Counted from the first letter of the stretch, positions 16,057 through 25,725 are shown. The stretch: DNA of 64,000 nt from Bradyrhizobium sp. sGM-13 (GCF_018398875.1 NZ_JAGWDK010000017.1:62001-126000), one strand, 5' to 3'. Notes: a model not told the origin generated them from the letters alone. Program-made: numbers and translations.

Positions 16057-17592
16057 TTGAGCGGCATAGCCCCCTTCCCGTGTGACGACGGCAGCCACGA
16101 TCAGCGCTTTCGGCTGGGTGCCGAGGGCGCTGGCGTCGGCGGCTGGGATATCGATCTGTCCACCAGGGAGTTGTTCTGGTCGAATATCGCGCGAAAACTG
16201 TTCGGCGTTTCCAATGCCGCTGCGGTCAGCTACGACCTGTTCCTTTCGCTGCTCGAGCCTGAGGACCGCGAGCGAACCGAGCAGGCGATCTCCCGTTCAC
16301 GCGAGACCGGCGCCTCGTTTGACCTCTCCTACCGGCTAAGACGCGAGGACGGCGGCAGCCATTGGGTCCGCGCCCGCGGCAGCGTCATCAGGAACAAGGA
16401 TGGCATTCCGTCCCACCTTTCCGGCGTCGTGCTCGACCTCGAGGAGGAGAAGCGGCTCGAGGAGGACCTGCGCACGCGCGAACGGCACCTGCAGTTGATA
16501 CTGGAGACCATCCCGGACGCGATGATCGTCATCGACAGCCGCGGCATCATGCAGTTCTTCTCGAGCGCGGCGGAACGCCAGTTCGGCTACGTCCAGAGCG
16601 AGGCAATCGGGCAGAATGTCAGCATCCTGATGCCCGAGCCCGACCGTTCACGCCATGACGGCTATATGGCGCGATACGTCGCCACCGGCGAACGGCACAT
16701 CATCGGCATCGGCCGCATCGTCACCGGTCAGCGCAAGGACGGCACCACCTTCCCGATGCACCTGTCGATCGGCGAGATGCAATCCGGCGGCATGCCCTAT
16801 TTTACCGGCTTCGTCCGCGACCTCACCGAGCATCAGCAGACCCAGGCGCGGCTGCAGGAATTGCAGTCCGAGCTCGTCCACATGTCACGGCTGAGCGCGA
16901 TGGGAGAGATGGGTTCTGCATTGGCACATGAGCTTAACCAGCCGCTTGCTGCCATCAGCAACTACGTGAAGGGCTCGCGCCGGCTGCTTGCCGCGAGCCC
17001 CGATCCGAATCGCGCTAGAATCGAGAACGCGATGGATCGCGCCGCGGAACAGGCGATCCGCGCCGGGCAGATCATCCGGCGGCTGCGCGATTTCGTCGCC
17101 CGCGGCGAATCCGAAAAGCGCGTCGAGAGCCTTTCGAAGATGATCGAAGAAGCCGGCGCGCTTGGCCTAGCCGGTGCGCGCGAACAGGACGTGCGGATCC
17201 GCTTCAGCCTGGACCCGCAGCATGACCATGTCCTGGTCGACCGCGTCCAGATCCAGCAGGTGCTGGTCAATCTGTTCCGCAACGCGCTGGAAGCCATGGC
17301 CCAGTCCGCACGGCGCGAGCTCATCGTCTCTAACCGGCCGATCGACGGGGACATGACCGAAGTCTCGGTGTTCGACACCGGTCACGGATTCCCCGAAGAT
17401 GTGGAGAGGCACCTGTTCCAGACCTTCTTTACGACCAAAGAAACCGGCATGGGGGTCGGGCTGTCGATCAGCCGCTCCATCATCGAGGCCCATGGCGGCA
17501 GGATGTGGGCCGAATCCGATCACGCAGGCGGCACGACGTTTCGCTTCACCCTGCCGGCGGCACCCAACGAGAGTTTGACAGATGGCAACTAG
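16057..17592 (+). CDS. fixL: FixL, oxygen-sensing haem-PAS histidine kinase
   Basis: The 511-aa protein starts with TTG preceded by AAAAGGA. It has an N-terminal PAS domain (about 18-135), a haem PAS domain (about 140-260) with the haem ligand His200 and pocket residues Arg206 and Arg220 at the same numbers as in Bradyrhizobium japonicum FixL, and a kinase core with the phosphorylated His291 (LAHELNQPLAA) plus N, G1 and G2 boxes. Without oxygen it phosphorylates FixJ. It overlaps fixJ by 11 bases. Confidence 0.96.
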   Translation: MSGIAPFPCDDGSHDQRFRLGAEGAGVGGWDIDLSTRELFWSNIARKLFGVSNAAAVSYDLFLSLLEPEDRERTEQAISRSRETGASFDLSYRLRREDGGSHWVRARGSVIRNKDGIPSHLSGVVLDLEEEKRLEEDLRTRERHLQLILETIPDAMIVIDSRGIMQFFSSAAERQFGYVQSEAIGQNVSILMPEPDRSRHDGYMARYVATGERHIIGIGRIVTGQRKDGTTFPMHLSIGEMQSGGMPYFTGFVRDLTEHQQTQARLQELQSELVHMSRLSAMGEMGSALAHELNQPLAAISNYVKGSRRLLAASPDPNRARIENAMDRAAEQAIRAGQIIRRLRDFVARGESEKRVESLSKMIEEAGALGLAGAREQDVRIRFSLDPQHDHVLVDRVQIQQVLVNLFRNALEAMAQSARRELIVSNRPIDGDMTEVSVFDTGHGFPEDVERHLFQTFFTTKETGMGVGLSISRSIIEAHGGRMWAESDHAGGTTFRFTLPAAPNESLTDGN

Positions 17593-18199
17593 AGGAAATG
17601 TCTACGTCATCGACGATGATGAGGCGATGCGTGACTCGCTGCACTTCTTGCTCGATTCCGCGGATTTTGAGGTCAGTCTGTTCGAGACGGCGCAGAAATT
17701 CCTCGATCACCTTTCCACCATCGAATTCGGCTGTGTAGTCTCGGACGTCCGCATGCCCGGCATCGATGGCGTCGAGTTGCTAAAGCGCCTCAAGGTGAGC
17801 CGCGCCTCCTTGGCCGTCATCATCGTGACCGGCCATGGCGACGTCCCCCTCGCCGTCGAGGCGATGAAACTCGGTGCGGTCGATTTCCTGGAGAAGCCGT
17901 TCGAGGATGACCGCCTGGTCGCGATGATCGACGCCGCGCTCCGGCAGGCTGAAGCCGGCGCCCGCGACGAGGCAATGACGCAGGACATCGCCGCGCGGGT
18001 CGCCTCGCTGAGCCCGCGCGAGCGGCAGGTGATGGAGGGATTGGTGGCTGGCCTATCCAATAAGATGATCGCAGGCGACTACAATATCAGCCCGCGCACC
18101 ATCGAGGTCTACCGAGCCAACGTGATGACCAAGATGCAGGCTTCGAGTCTTTCGGAACTCGTCCGCCTCGCCATGCGAGCCGGGGCGCTTAAAGATTGA
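17582..18199 (+). CDS. fixJ: FixJ, response regulator
   Basis: The 205-aa protein has a receiver domain (about 5-120) with acidic residues DDD at 11-13, the phosphorylated Asp55 (CVVSDVRMPG) and conserved Thr and Lys positions, then a LuxR-type helix-turn-helix (SPRERQVMEGLVAGLSNKMI onward). FixJ phosphate activates fixK2. The start lies inside the fixL end, so the two are translated together. Confidence 0.96.
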   Translation: MATRGNVYVIDDDEAMRDSLHFLLDSADFEVSLFETAQKFLDHLSTIEFGCVVSDVRMPGIDGVELLKRLKVSRASLAVIIVTGHGDVPLAVEAMKLGAVDFLEKPFEDDRLVAMIDAALRQAEAGARDEAMTQDIAARVASLSPRERQVMEGLVAGLSNKMIAGDYNISPRTIEVYRANVMTKMQASSLSELVRLAMRAGALKD

Positions 18200-18284
18200 G
18201 CTGAATCAAGTCGGGCCCGCTGGAAGGCCTTATGGATGCTCTGATCGACCGCATGGCTGATCAGAAAGCCGCATAAAGCCTGTG

Positions 18285-18680
18285 ATGCCCTCACCTAACA
18301 GAACGCCCCTTGTCTACGTCGTCGATGATGACACCGATGTGCTCGGATCGCTGCGCTTTCTCCTGGAAACCGACGGTTTTTGTGTCCGCACTTTCCGCAG
18401 CGGCGAGGCGCTCCTGAACGCCATGACTATGGGCGGCGCCGATTGCTTCGTGATCGACTACAAGATGCCGGGCATGAGCGGCATCGACCTTGCCAGTCTC
18501 TTGCGCCGGCGCGATATCGATACGCCGATCATCCTGATCACCGGTCACCCCGACTCGTCCATTCCGGCCAAAGCAGCAGGCGCCGGTATTCGCCATGTGC
18601 TGGTCAAGCCGCATGTCGAGGACAGCCTTTCCTCCCATATCTGGGACGCGATCAACACGGAGCGGCCCTCGGCGTCCTGA
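18285..18680 (+). CDS. Single-domain response regulator beside fixJ
   Basis: The 131-aa protein is a receiver domain only: DDD at 14-16, the phosphorylation site Asp58 (CFVIDYKMPG) and a Lys in LVKPHVED. There is no output domain. Bradyrhizobium carries such a gene between fixJ and fixK2, so it may act as a phosphate sink or as an output to a protein partner of FixL. The start could also be the GTG one codon earlier. Confidence 0.88.
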   Translation: MPSPNRTPLVYVVDDDTDVLGSLRFLLETDGFCVRTFRSGEALLNAMTMGGADCFVIDYKMPGMSGIDLASLLRRRDIDTPIILITGHPDSSIPAKAAGAGIRHVLVKPHVEDSLSSHIWDAINTERPSAS

Positions 18681-18709
18681 AAACCGGCACACAGCTCCGG
18701 GATTCTACT

Positions 18710-18726
18710 TAAGGCATTGCCCCTAA
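18710..18726 (+). promoter_or_regulatory. Candidate FixJ binding site before fixK2
   Basis: TAAGGCATTGCCCCTAA resembles the FixJ site TAAG-N6-CCCTTA that I recall from Sinorhizobium fixK. The octamer TAAGGCAT occurs twice with a 14-base period (18710-18717 and 18724-18731). It lies about 80 bases before the fixK2 ATG, a suitable distance for an activator site. Confidence 0.45.
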
Positions 18727-18798
18727 GGCATGAAGCGAAATTTCCCAGCCGTTTTGTTCCACTTACCAATTCGCCATCCGCTGCACAGGAGATGGCTC

Positions 18799-19488
18799 AT
18801 GCTCACACGATCGATCGCCCCGTCCCTCAACGTCAACCGAGCCGCTCCCGGCGCGTTTGGGCCTGTCGAACCGTTTTTTGGCCTCACAGGCCATGCTGGC
18901 CTGATCGCCACGGAGTTCACCTACCGCAAGGACGAGGAAATCTACGGTGAGGACGAGCCGGCGGAGTATGTTTACCAGGTCGTTCGCGGCGCGATGCGCA
19001 CCTACAAGCTGCTGTCCGACGGACGTCGTCAAATCGGCGCGTTCCATTTGCCTGGCGACGTGTTCGGGCTAGAGTCTGGCACCAAGCACCGCCTGGCCGC
19101 CGAAGCCATCATCGACAGCACCGTGCGCCTGGTGAAGCGCCGCAGCCTCGAACATGCGGCCGGCACCGACGTCCGGGTCGCCCACAAGCTCTGGACCATA
19201 ACGGCTGATGACCTCAAGCGCGCCGAGGAGCACATCCTGCTGCTTGGTCGCAAAAGCGCGATGGAACGAGTCGCCAACTTCCTCCTGGAGATGGATCGCC
19301 GCCTTACGGTGGCCGGCACGATGGCGCTCCCGATGTGCCGCCGCGACATCGGCGATTATCTCGGGCTTACGCTGGAAACGGTGTCACGTGCCCTGTCGCA
19401 ATTGAACGACGAAGGCGTGCTGGGCTTTTCCGGTGCCCGCCAGATCGTGCTGCGCAACCACCAGCGCCTGCGCAACATGGATATCTGA
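18799..19488 (+). CDS. fixK2: FixK2, CRP/FNR-family activator of the micro-oxic regulon
   Basis: The open frame begins at 18730, but the ATG at 18799 follows an AGGAG site and gives a 229-aa protein. It has a cNMP-like sensor domain (about 35-125), a dimer helix (about 130-160) and a winged helix-turn-helix (RRDIGDYLGLTLETVSRALS). It lacks N-terminal cysteines but has Cys180 next to the recognition helix, matching the redox-sensitive Cys183 of B. japonicum FixK2. It would be switched on by FixJ and act on the boxes listed here. A decayed relative lies at 63478-63923. Confidence 0.95.
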   Translation: MLTRSIAPSLNVNRAAPGAFGPVEPFFGLTGHAGLIATEFTYRKDEEIYGEDEPAEYVYQVVRGAMRTYKLLSDGRRQIGAFHLPGDVFGLESGTKHRLAAEAIIDSTVRLVKRRSLEHAAGTDVRVAHKLWTITADDLKRAEEHILLLGRKSAMERVANFLLEMDRRLTVAGTMALPMCRRDIGDYLGLTLETVSRALSQLNDEGVLGFSGARQIVLRNHQRLRNMDI

Positions 19489-20010
19489 TCGGCCTCATAT
19501 GGCGAAGCCAAGTCGAGCGAATTCAGGTTGGCCGATGTGAATAAGCAGTCGCTCCAACCTGAAGCGTTCCGGCGTGTTGACAAAGATCCAGTGATGCCGG
19601 GCGTGAGGCCAAAACAATGCGCAGGCTATAGATGTCTCCAAACGAAAGTTTCGCGAGATGCATGGCGTTCCCGATTGGACGTTGCATCCGACCGGGTCGA
19701 GGTAACGGGAGCGCAGCCGACGGGAGATCGCAATTGAACGCGATCGCCGCCTCGCGTCCGCCCGCTTGGTCCGCGAGCAGGGGCTTGATGTTGCACCGCC
19801 TGCCGAGACCTGGCCACTTACCTTGCGAGGTAACCGCTAATGCCTGTCCGAAAATATAAGGACTTGCTCGGTCCTAATGAAAAGGCGTGATTGCGGGGCG
19901 ACTGGGATTGCGGGTTCATGGAGTGGGAGAAGCTAGAGGCGCTTTGGAACGCCGGTGATAAGAAAGCCTTCGTATGGTGGCCGGGAATGACTCTGCCCAA
20001 GTCTCTATGA
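19489..20010. other. Stretch without a supported gene
   Basis: Only short frames without domains are seen. A 6-bp inverted repeat, TTACCT-TGCG-AGGTAA, lies at 19818-19833. A short frame near 19915-20010 (from MEWEKLEALW to the TGA at 20008-20010) looks protein-like but has no credible start. Confidence 0.4.
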
Positions 20011-20214
20011 TCAACCGATCACGACCTTTTCGGCTCGACTACGTCCGGTCCTGCGGTCTACACCGATTTCATAGCTGACGCGGTCTCCTTGCTTGGGCGT
20101 TACACCGGGCAACAAGCTGCTCACGTGGAAGAATAGGTCTTCACCGCCAGTATCAGGCGCTATAAAGCCGAACCCCTTATCGTCCTTAAACAGCTTCACC
20201 TTGCCTTTGGGCAT
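20011..20214 (-). CDS. Cold-shock domain protein (CspA family)
   Basis: The 67-aa protein has the RNA-binding motifs KGFGFIAP (RNP1-like) and DLFFHVSSL (RNP2-like) of cold-shock proteins. Such proteins are small single-stranded nucleic-acid chaperones. Length and frame are normal, and the gene stands alone. Whether it is cold-induced cannot be told from the sequence. Confidence 0.92.
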   Translation of the reverse strand: MPKGKVKLFKDDKGFGFIAPDTGGEDLFFHVSSLLPGVTPKQGDRVSYEIGVDRRTGRSRAEKVVIG

Positions 20215-20501
20215 GTTCTTCTCTCCGAATCACATAAATTAACGGCGTATCAGATCATTAAACTCGACAGACCTGCTCGCCTCAAGTGATTTGCGGAATT
20301 AGGATTAGCTTTAGTGCGTCAACTCCGCCGCGTTGAGCCGTGGTAGCAGCAATGCAGCCGACAGTTTCTGAGACGCCTTTCGACAATGGCACCCGCCGGA
20401 TAGGCGCAGCGATCTTCCAGCGCGAACAGATCGCCCTGTCTCAGGCGAACGACGACGGTTCGCTCGCGAGACGAGGAGCAAAAGCGTTCTCCGGCCTGAT
20501 C

Positions 20502-20794
20502 TCACGCGACCAGGCAAGAGCATGCCAGTCCGGATGCGCATCGCCCGTTCGCAAATCGACCGACACTTCGCCGGTTCCGGTTCCCAAAGTCTGCAACACT
20601 CGACTCAACAAACCCCACCGAGATGGATCGAGAGATTTCGTCCGGCGCCTCGTTCACCTCGATCGTTTGGGCGTTGCTTCCGACAAACTCCAGGATCGTT
20701 TTCTCGCCATCACGCCCATCTCCTCGACAAGCGAGAAATTCACGCAACAGGGCTCCTCCTTTCCAAAGCGGGTGCATTTGATCCAGAAACGCAT
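20502..20794 (-). pseudogene. Fossil of a small hypothetical protein
   Basis: Two minus-strand frames join near 20700. The first starts MRFWIKCTRFGKEEPCCVNF at 20794, and the second continues with ILEFVGSNAQTIEVNEAPDE. Together they resemble small alphaproteobacterial proteins of about 60-70 aa with a V/I-K-C-T start and an E-P-P/A-E/D end. A single base change breaks the frame. It lies downstream of the metE pseudogene. Confidence 0.35.
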
Positions 20795-20843
20795 CGGCGC
20801 TCCCTGTGAAAAAAGACGCCGGACATCGGCGATTGCCTCGGGA

Positions 20844-23174
20844 TCAGGACGCCGCCCGCAATTCACGGGCAGCGGCGACCATATTGATGAGCGCGGGACG
20901 CACCTCATCCCATCGGCGCGTTTTAAGGCCGCAATCTGGATTGATCGAGAGCTGCGCATCGGAAAGCCGCTGCCGCGCCAGCGCAATGAGGTTCTTCATC
21001 TCGGCCGCGTCCGGCACGCGCGGCGAATGGATGTCGTAAACGCCGGGTCCGATCTCGTTCGGATATTTGTAGCTCTTGAAGGCGTCAAGCAGTTGCATCT
21101 TTGACCGCGACGTCTCGATCGAGATGACGTCGACATCCATTGCCGCGATCGCATCGATGATGTCGTTGAACTCGGAATAACACATATGGGTGTGGATCTG
21201 GGTCTCGTCGGCCACGCCCGACGAGCAAATGCGGAAGCTGTCTACGGCCCAGCCGAGGTAGGTCTTGCATTGTGACTTGCGCAGCGGCAATCCTTCTCGG
21301 AGCGCAGCCTCGTCAATCTGGATCATCATCGCGCCGGACCTCTCGAGGTCGATCACCTCGTCACGGATCGCTAGCGCGATCTGACGGCATGCTTCGCTCC
21401 GTGGAATATCATCACGGACGAACGACCAGTTCAGGATCGTCACCGGTCCTGTCACCATCGCCTTCAGTGGCTTCTTGGTCAGCGATTGCGCGTAGCGCCA
21501 CCACTCCACCGCCATCGGCTTCGGCCGGGAGACATCACCAAAAAGGATGGGCAGCCGGACACAACGCGAGCCGTAGGACTGAACCCAACCATGCTTGGTG
21601 AATGCGAAGCCGGACAGCTGCTCGCCGAAATACTGCACCATGTCATTGCGCTCGAACTCGCCATGCACGAGAACGTCGAGACCGATGTCTTCCTGCCTGC
21701 GCACCGCGCGTGCCGTCTGCTCTTTGAGAAACTGCTCGTGTTGTGCGTCGCTCATCGTTCCCCGCGCATGGGCCGCGCGGGCTTTGCGAACTTCCGCCGT
21801 CTGCGGGAACGATCCGATCGTCGTCGTGGGAAATGTCGGCAATCCGAACCGCGCGCGCTGAACCTCGGCGCGCCGGGCGAAAGAACTGCGACGACGCCGC
21901 ATGCCGTCATCGATTGCAGCCATTCGCTTGGCGACGTTCTCATTGTGAACGTTGGGCGACGTTTCGCGCGTGACGGCCGCGCCTTCTGAGGCCGCAAGTA
22001 CATCCGCCGCTTCCTCCCAGCCTTTAGCCAGCACGCGTCCCAACGTTGCGAGTTCTCCGATCTTCTGGACGGAGAAAGCAAGCCAGCTTTTCACATCGGG
22101 ATCGAGATCGGTCTCGAGATCGAGGTCGATCGGACATGAAGCAGCGAGCATGAGGGTGCAATCTGCACGCGGTCCTCGCCAAGCTTTGCGACGGCAGGTT
22201 CGAGCCGGTCGAGCACCGCTGGAAGGTTCGAACGCCAGACATTGCGGCCATCGACGACGCCGAGAGAGAGGACAATATCCCTTCGAGCGTCGGCAACAAT
22301 CGGGCTCAACTGCTCTGGGGCGCGGACCAGGTCGATGTGAAGGCCCGCAACCGGCAACGTCAAAGCGGTTTCCAGGTTGTCGCCGATCGTTCCAAAATAG
22401 GTAGCGAGCATGATCTTGAGGTCGGGAACCTTCTTGGCCAGGTGGGCGTAGGTCCGGCGCAGCGCGTCGCGTGTAGCGTCGTCGAGGTCCAGGACCAGAC
22501 ATGGCTCGTCCAGCTACACCCACTCGGCGCCCCTTAGGGTGAGTTCGCGGAGAACATCTACATAGACCGGCAGCAGCCTATCGAGGAGCAACAGCGGATC
22601 GAATGCAGGATCTGCGCTCTTGCCGAGCTTCAGAAAGGTGACCGGACCAACCAGCACCGGGCGCGTCTGACGACAACCCAGGCTTTTCGCCTCTTCATAC
22701 TCCTCGATCGGCTTGCGAGAGGAAAGCGTGAAAGTCTGGTCCTTGTGAAATTCCGGCACTATGTAGTGATAATTGGTGTCGAACCATTTGGTCATCTCCT
22801 GCGCTGCGGCGCCGTGCTCGGCGTGACCGCAATTCGCATCATGGTCATCGCGCTGTGCGCCCCCGTGCCATCGCAAAGTAGGTCTTGAGCGAAACAGGGC
22901 CTGCGCTCCAACCGTAAATTTCCGGAATGGCACCGACCATCACGCTGGTATCGAGCACATGGTCATAAAGCGAGAAGTCGTTTGAAGGAATAACGGTTAC
23001 GCCGAGCGATTTCTGCCGCGCCCAGTTGGCGGCGCGAAGCGCAGCCGCAGCCTCAAGAAGCTGCGTCTCGTCAGACTTTCCGGCCCAATAGCTCTCGAGC
23101 GCGAGTTTGAGTTCGCGGCGCGGACCGATGCGCGGCGTGCCGAGGGTAGCGACAGGAATCGAGAGAAGAGACAT
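20844..23174 (-). pseudogene. metE: metE, cobalamin-independent methionine synthase, disrupted
   Basis: The protein can be followed from MSLLSIPVATLGTPRIG at 23174 to the zinc-binding C-terminus. Zinc ligands are visible (THMCYSEF and NPDCGLKTR), as is EMTKWFDTNYHYIVPEF. MetE moves a methyl group from methyltetrahydrofolate polyglutamate to homocysteine. It is broken in three places: a frameshift near 22865 in a G/C run, a TAG at 22514-22516 where WVQLDEP should read, and a frameshift near 22145. The C-terminal 400 codons are open. It is preceded by a cobalamin riboswitch, the usual control that shuts off metE when B12 is present. Confidence 0.88.
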
Positions 23175-23271
23175 AGCTTCAACCCTATGTTGGGAGCAAA
23201 GGCCATGGCGGACGCGTGCAGAAAAAGCCGCCGAAGCGGCAACTGCTTGGCGCACCACCGGGACACCCCGC

Positions 23272-23475
23272 CCGTGGACGAATATGTTGTCGGGCCAGGT
23301 CTCCCGGCTCGCGGGTCGTCGCTGCTATCCGGCCTTCCCGAAGCCGCGTGGCTTCAGTGACTTCTATTGGACAGCGGCTCGCCGCTTACAGTTGCGGGGG
23401 CAGCGCCGGCATCGCACCGGCTTCCCTCTTAGCTCCGGATCAATCCGGAGAGCCTCGACATCTCCGATTACCTGC
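23272..23475 (-). promoter_or_regulatory. Cobalamin (B12) riboswitch before metE
   Basis: On the minus strand the leader shows the conserved blocks in order: a G-rich GAAGCCGGTGCGATGCCGGC core (about 23402-23424), CTGCCCCCGCAACTGTAAGC (about 23385-23404), and the B12 box GCCGGGAGACCTGGCC (about 23293-23308) near the 3' end. Adenosylcobalamin binding would stop expression of metE, which starts about 100 bases downstream. Confidence 0.9.
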
Positions 23476-23639
23476 AAGAGGGCCGTTCCGTTCGGTTCTC
23501 GGGAGCGATCGTCTGGACAACGGAGGCATCTAGCGCCTCGTCGTCGTGCGGCCCGATCGTCGCATAGAGTTCGGCGCGCGTCTGGATTCGATCGACAATC
23601 TTGTGGGTGCCGTGGTCGCGCGATCGCAGCTTACAGATC

Positions 23640-23850
23640 TTCCTGCGCCTTGTTAGCCACCCGCAGCGCAGACACCGGCCAGATCACCATTGAATAGTTA
23701 CCTCGAATTCTGCCACCGCAAAGCAACGGCGTCTTGCCGAAGGCGGTCATGTTGGCGAGCAGCGGCACGCCCGGCATCCGCTCGGCAAAGGCAGGAACAT
23801 TTCCGCGGTGTTGAGCGCGCCGGGAAAATCGGTAGGCGCCCGCCTCCAAC
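23640..23850 (-). pseudogene. prpB-like (2-methylisocitrate lyase) fossil
   Basis: A minus-strand frame contains ERMPGVPLLANMTAFGKTPL followed by YSMVIWPVSALRVANKAQEDL, the C-terminal third of the PrpB/isocitrate-lyase superfamily. Only this part is recognisable. The N-terminal catalytic region with its KKCGH motif is absent. Neighbouring frames up to about 24028 may be further debris. Confidence 0.6.
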
Positions 23851-24057
23851 TCTGCACGCGCTTATGTGCTGTATCGCGAGGCACACCCATATCTTTGCCG
23901 AAAGTACTGTCGCATCGCCGTACCCATGCAGTGACGTAGCCATTGCCCGAGGGTTGCCCACCTGCGCGCATCTCTATCCCCTGCATCCGCTCCGCGACCA
24001 CCTTGGCCAAAAACGCCCGTTCAGGCATGACTGCCGCATCACCTTTCAGGCCCTTGC

Positions 24058-24321
24058 TTGAAAGTTACGGGCAACCCCGATCTCGTGGCCTTCGAGCGGC
24101 ATGTCATCCATTCCGTCGTCTGCGGACTTGAACCATCCACCGTCGCACTCCGAAAGGACCATTTTGCCTGCGCCATATTCCGCGTGACGCTTCGCCAGGT
24201 GCAGGCCTTGGAGCAGACATCGGCAGTGCTTGCGGCTTGGCTGTCGGCCTGGGACGAGCTCGGTCCGGTGGACGCCGACGACCCATCGATGCGCTACATT
24301 GACATTCCTATCGGCCTGTAG
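24058..24321 (+). CDS. Hypothetical 87-aa protein
   Basis: The frame codes for an acidic protein ending in DDPSMRYIDIPIGL with no recognised domain. It starts after the prpB debris. There is no clear ribosome binding site, so it may be a chance frame or a remnant. Confidence 0.25.
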   Translation: MKVTGNPDLVAFERHVIHSVVCGLEPSTVALRKDHFACAIFRVTLRQVQALEQTSAVLAAWLSAWDELGPVDADDPSMRYIDIPIGL

Positions 24322-24664
24322 CTGCTCAAGATTCTGAATTCGCAGTGTACGTTACATACAGACTATAATAGATCACCGAAACCCGTGACGAGTGTCGCCG
24401 AGATGACCATCCCGCCTGAACAACGAAGGGAAACGGTGACCTCCCTAGGCATCCGGGCTTATCGCGGTAGACCGACCGATGCGTTGAGCTGCACGCTGCG
24501 TCCAGTTGATCATCTTTGCACAAAAGATGCGACACATGCGCAAAAATCACCGCCAAACGGCGCAAGAACTCGAGTATTCGATCATTTGTTCGCGCGACTA
24601 GAGACGACTAAAAGGGCATCTCGTAACACTGATGTTCTCACAAGCTTGGAGTTCTCGGTGAGTG
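24322..24664. other. Intergenic stretch
   Basis: No gene is supported. The composition is lower in GC than the core genes. It leads into the candidate sRNA at 24665. Confidence 0.35.
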
Positions 24665-24756
24665 ATCGATCTACTCATCTCGATGCTCCTTCAGCGGCCC
24701 CTTGGGGCGTTTCCTCCCTGACTTGGCCGCGCGTAACATTCGCGCGGCCTTTTTTC
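24665..24756 (+). ncRNA. Candidate sRNA with anti-Shine-Dalgarno motif
   Basis: The segment has a small hairpin (GGCCCC/GGGGC around 24695-24708), an unpaired TTTCCTCCC (24710-24718) able to pair with ribosome binding sites, and a 9-bp GC stem (24725-24733 with 24741-24749) followed by T6. This layout, a C/U-rich motif just before a terminator, is that of the alphaproteobacterial suhB/alpha-r14 sRNA group as I remember it. The 5' end is a guess. No protein frame needs this terminator. Confidence 0.55.
24725..24755 (+). terminator. Intrinsic terminator of the sRNA candidate
   Basis: GGCCGCGCG / CGCGCGGCC perfect stem with a 7-base loop and six T. Confidence 0.8.
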
Positions 24757-24789
24757 TGCCTCCAGCAAGAGATTGACTTGCAGGATTCA

Positions 24790-25095
24790 ATGGGCTTTGA
24801 ACGCAAAAACGCATGGTGCGAGTAGGTTCTCGCGCAGATACAGGGTCATTAGCCCCTTGGCGAAGAGTCGTTCGTAAATGCCGGCGTACGGTCACCCATC
24901 CAATTTTCGATTTGATTTCGCGAATAGGACGCCTCCGCAAGGCCGGCGATTGACGTCTTCGTAATTGTAATAAGCTGCCTTCGCGTCTTCGGGCGAGCGG
25001 CTCTGCAAGAAAGGTTGCGGTCGGGTATCTTCAAGCGGACTCCAGAGCGTCGCTCATGTATATCGAGTTCACGAAATCGGCCACATCGAATCAAC
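24790..25095 (-). pseudogene. GNAT-type acetyltransferase fossil
   Basis: A minus-strand frame has TSIAGLAEASYSRNQIENWM followed by GDRTPAF, the usual N-terminal region of small GNAT acetyltransferases (...HYSPEQI-WAG...TP..Y). The adjacent frame then continues IYERLFAKGLMTLYLRE. A frame change between them and the absence of the acetyl-CoA loop indicate decay. Confidence 0.45.
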
Positions 25096-25136
25096 CGTGA
25101 GCCGCCAGATCCGTCGGAATACTTCCAGACGACCAA

Positions 25137-25334
25137 TTAGTTGCGCCGTGCTTTGTCATCTGAGACCGTCGGTCTCATCCGTCTGTCATACCGTTCCGCT
25201 AGGTCCAGCAGCCTTTTTCTGGTGAAAGGGTCTGCCTTGTCCGCTAGATCGCGAATGATCTGGGCCCGGTCGTTTAAAAACTGCTCATCCACGAAAACAC
25301 CTATCCAGTGCAAGTTTCCGTTTTTTCTTAGCAC
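25137..25334 (-). CDS. Small conserved hypothetical protein (about 50-65 aa)
   Basis: The peptide VDEQFLNDRAQIIRDLADKA followed by DPFTRKRLLDLAERYD is of a type often seen in Bradyrhizobium: short, charged, helical proteins of unknown function. The real start may be the GTG at about 25289 (VDEQFL). The frame is open and codon use is reasonable. Confidence 0.55.
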   Translation of the reverse strand: MLRKNGNLHWIGVFVDEQFLNDRAQIIRDLADKADPFTRKRLLDLAERYDRRMRPTVSDDKARRN

Positions 25335-25354
25335 TCAGTCGTTTGGTTCTCATC

Positions 25355-25725
25355 GGCTTTCCTTCCCTGCACCTTGGATCCACCCATGACATTAACGCTC
25401 TGAGGGGTGAGGCCGAGACGGTTCGTCATAGGATTTCGGAATCGACCAAGGCACGCGCCATTTCGACACGCTTGGCACCACCCTTGGGCTTCACGGCGTC
25501 CCTGCCACGCTGAAGGAAGCCTCCGGCGTTCCGCCAGAAGCAAGGCATGGGTCTGGCCTGTGTGCGCGCAACCGCATCTAAGTAATAATTCCCATGGCCA
25601 CTGACCGGCACTGTGTTTGCCGAATCCGAGGCAGACGTTGCCAACGCTATCTCCGGCCAGGATGACGTCGACGATGCGTGTCGTAATAGCCTCGTACGCT
25701 GTGCCCCGGCGACACGACGTCCCTC
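25355..25725 (-). pseudogene. panB (ketopantoate hydroxymethyltransferase) fossil
   Basis: Minus-strand frames show IVDVILAGDSVGNVCLGF, then GGAKRVEMARALVDSEIL, then LGLTPQSVNVMGGSKVQGRK. All three are PanB signatures (…LVGDSLGMVVLG, …KLEGG, …GHLGLTPQSV…GGFKVQG) in the correct order but in different frames with parts missing. PanB makes ketopantoate for pantothenate and CoA. The panD gene lies 4.4 kb away in the biotin operon. Confidence 0.65.

Noticed and set aside
20340..21104. A 254-codon plus-strand frame near the end of metE
   Set aside because: Half of it is antisense to metE and the rest has no recognisable content.
25471..25487. TGGCAC-CACCC-TTGGG as a possible sigma-54 promoter
   Set aside because: The -12 element lacks the essential GC, no NifA site is upstream, and it lies within the panB fossil.
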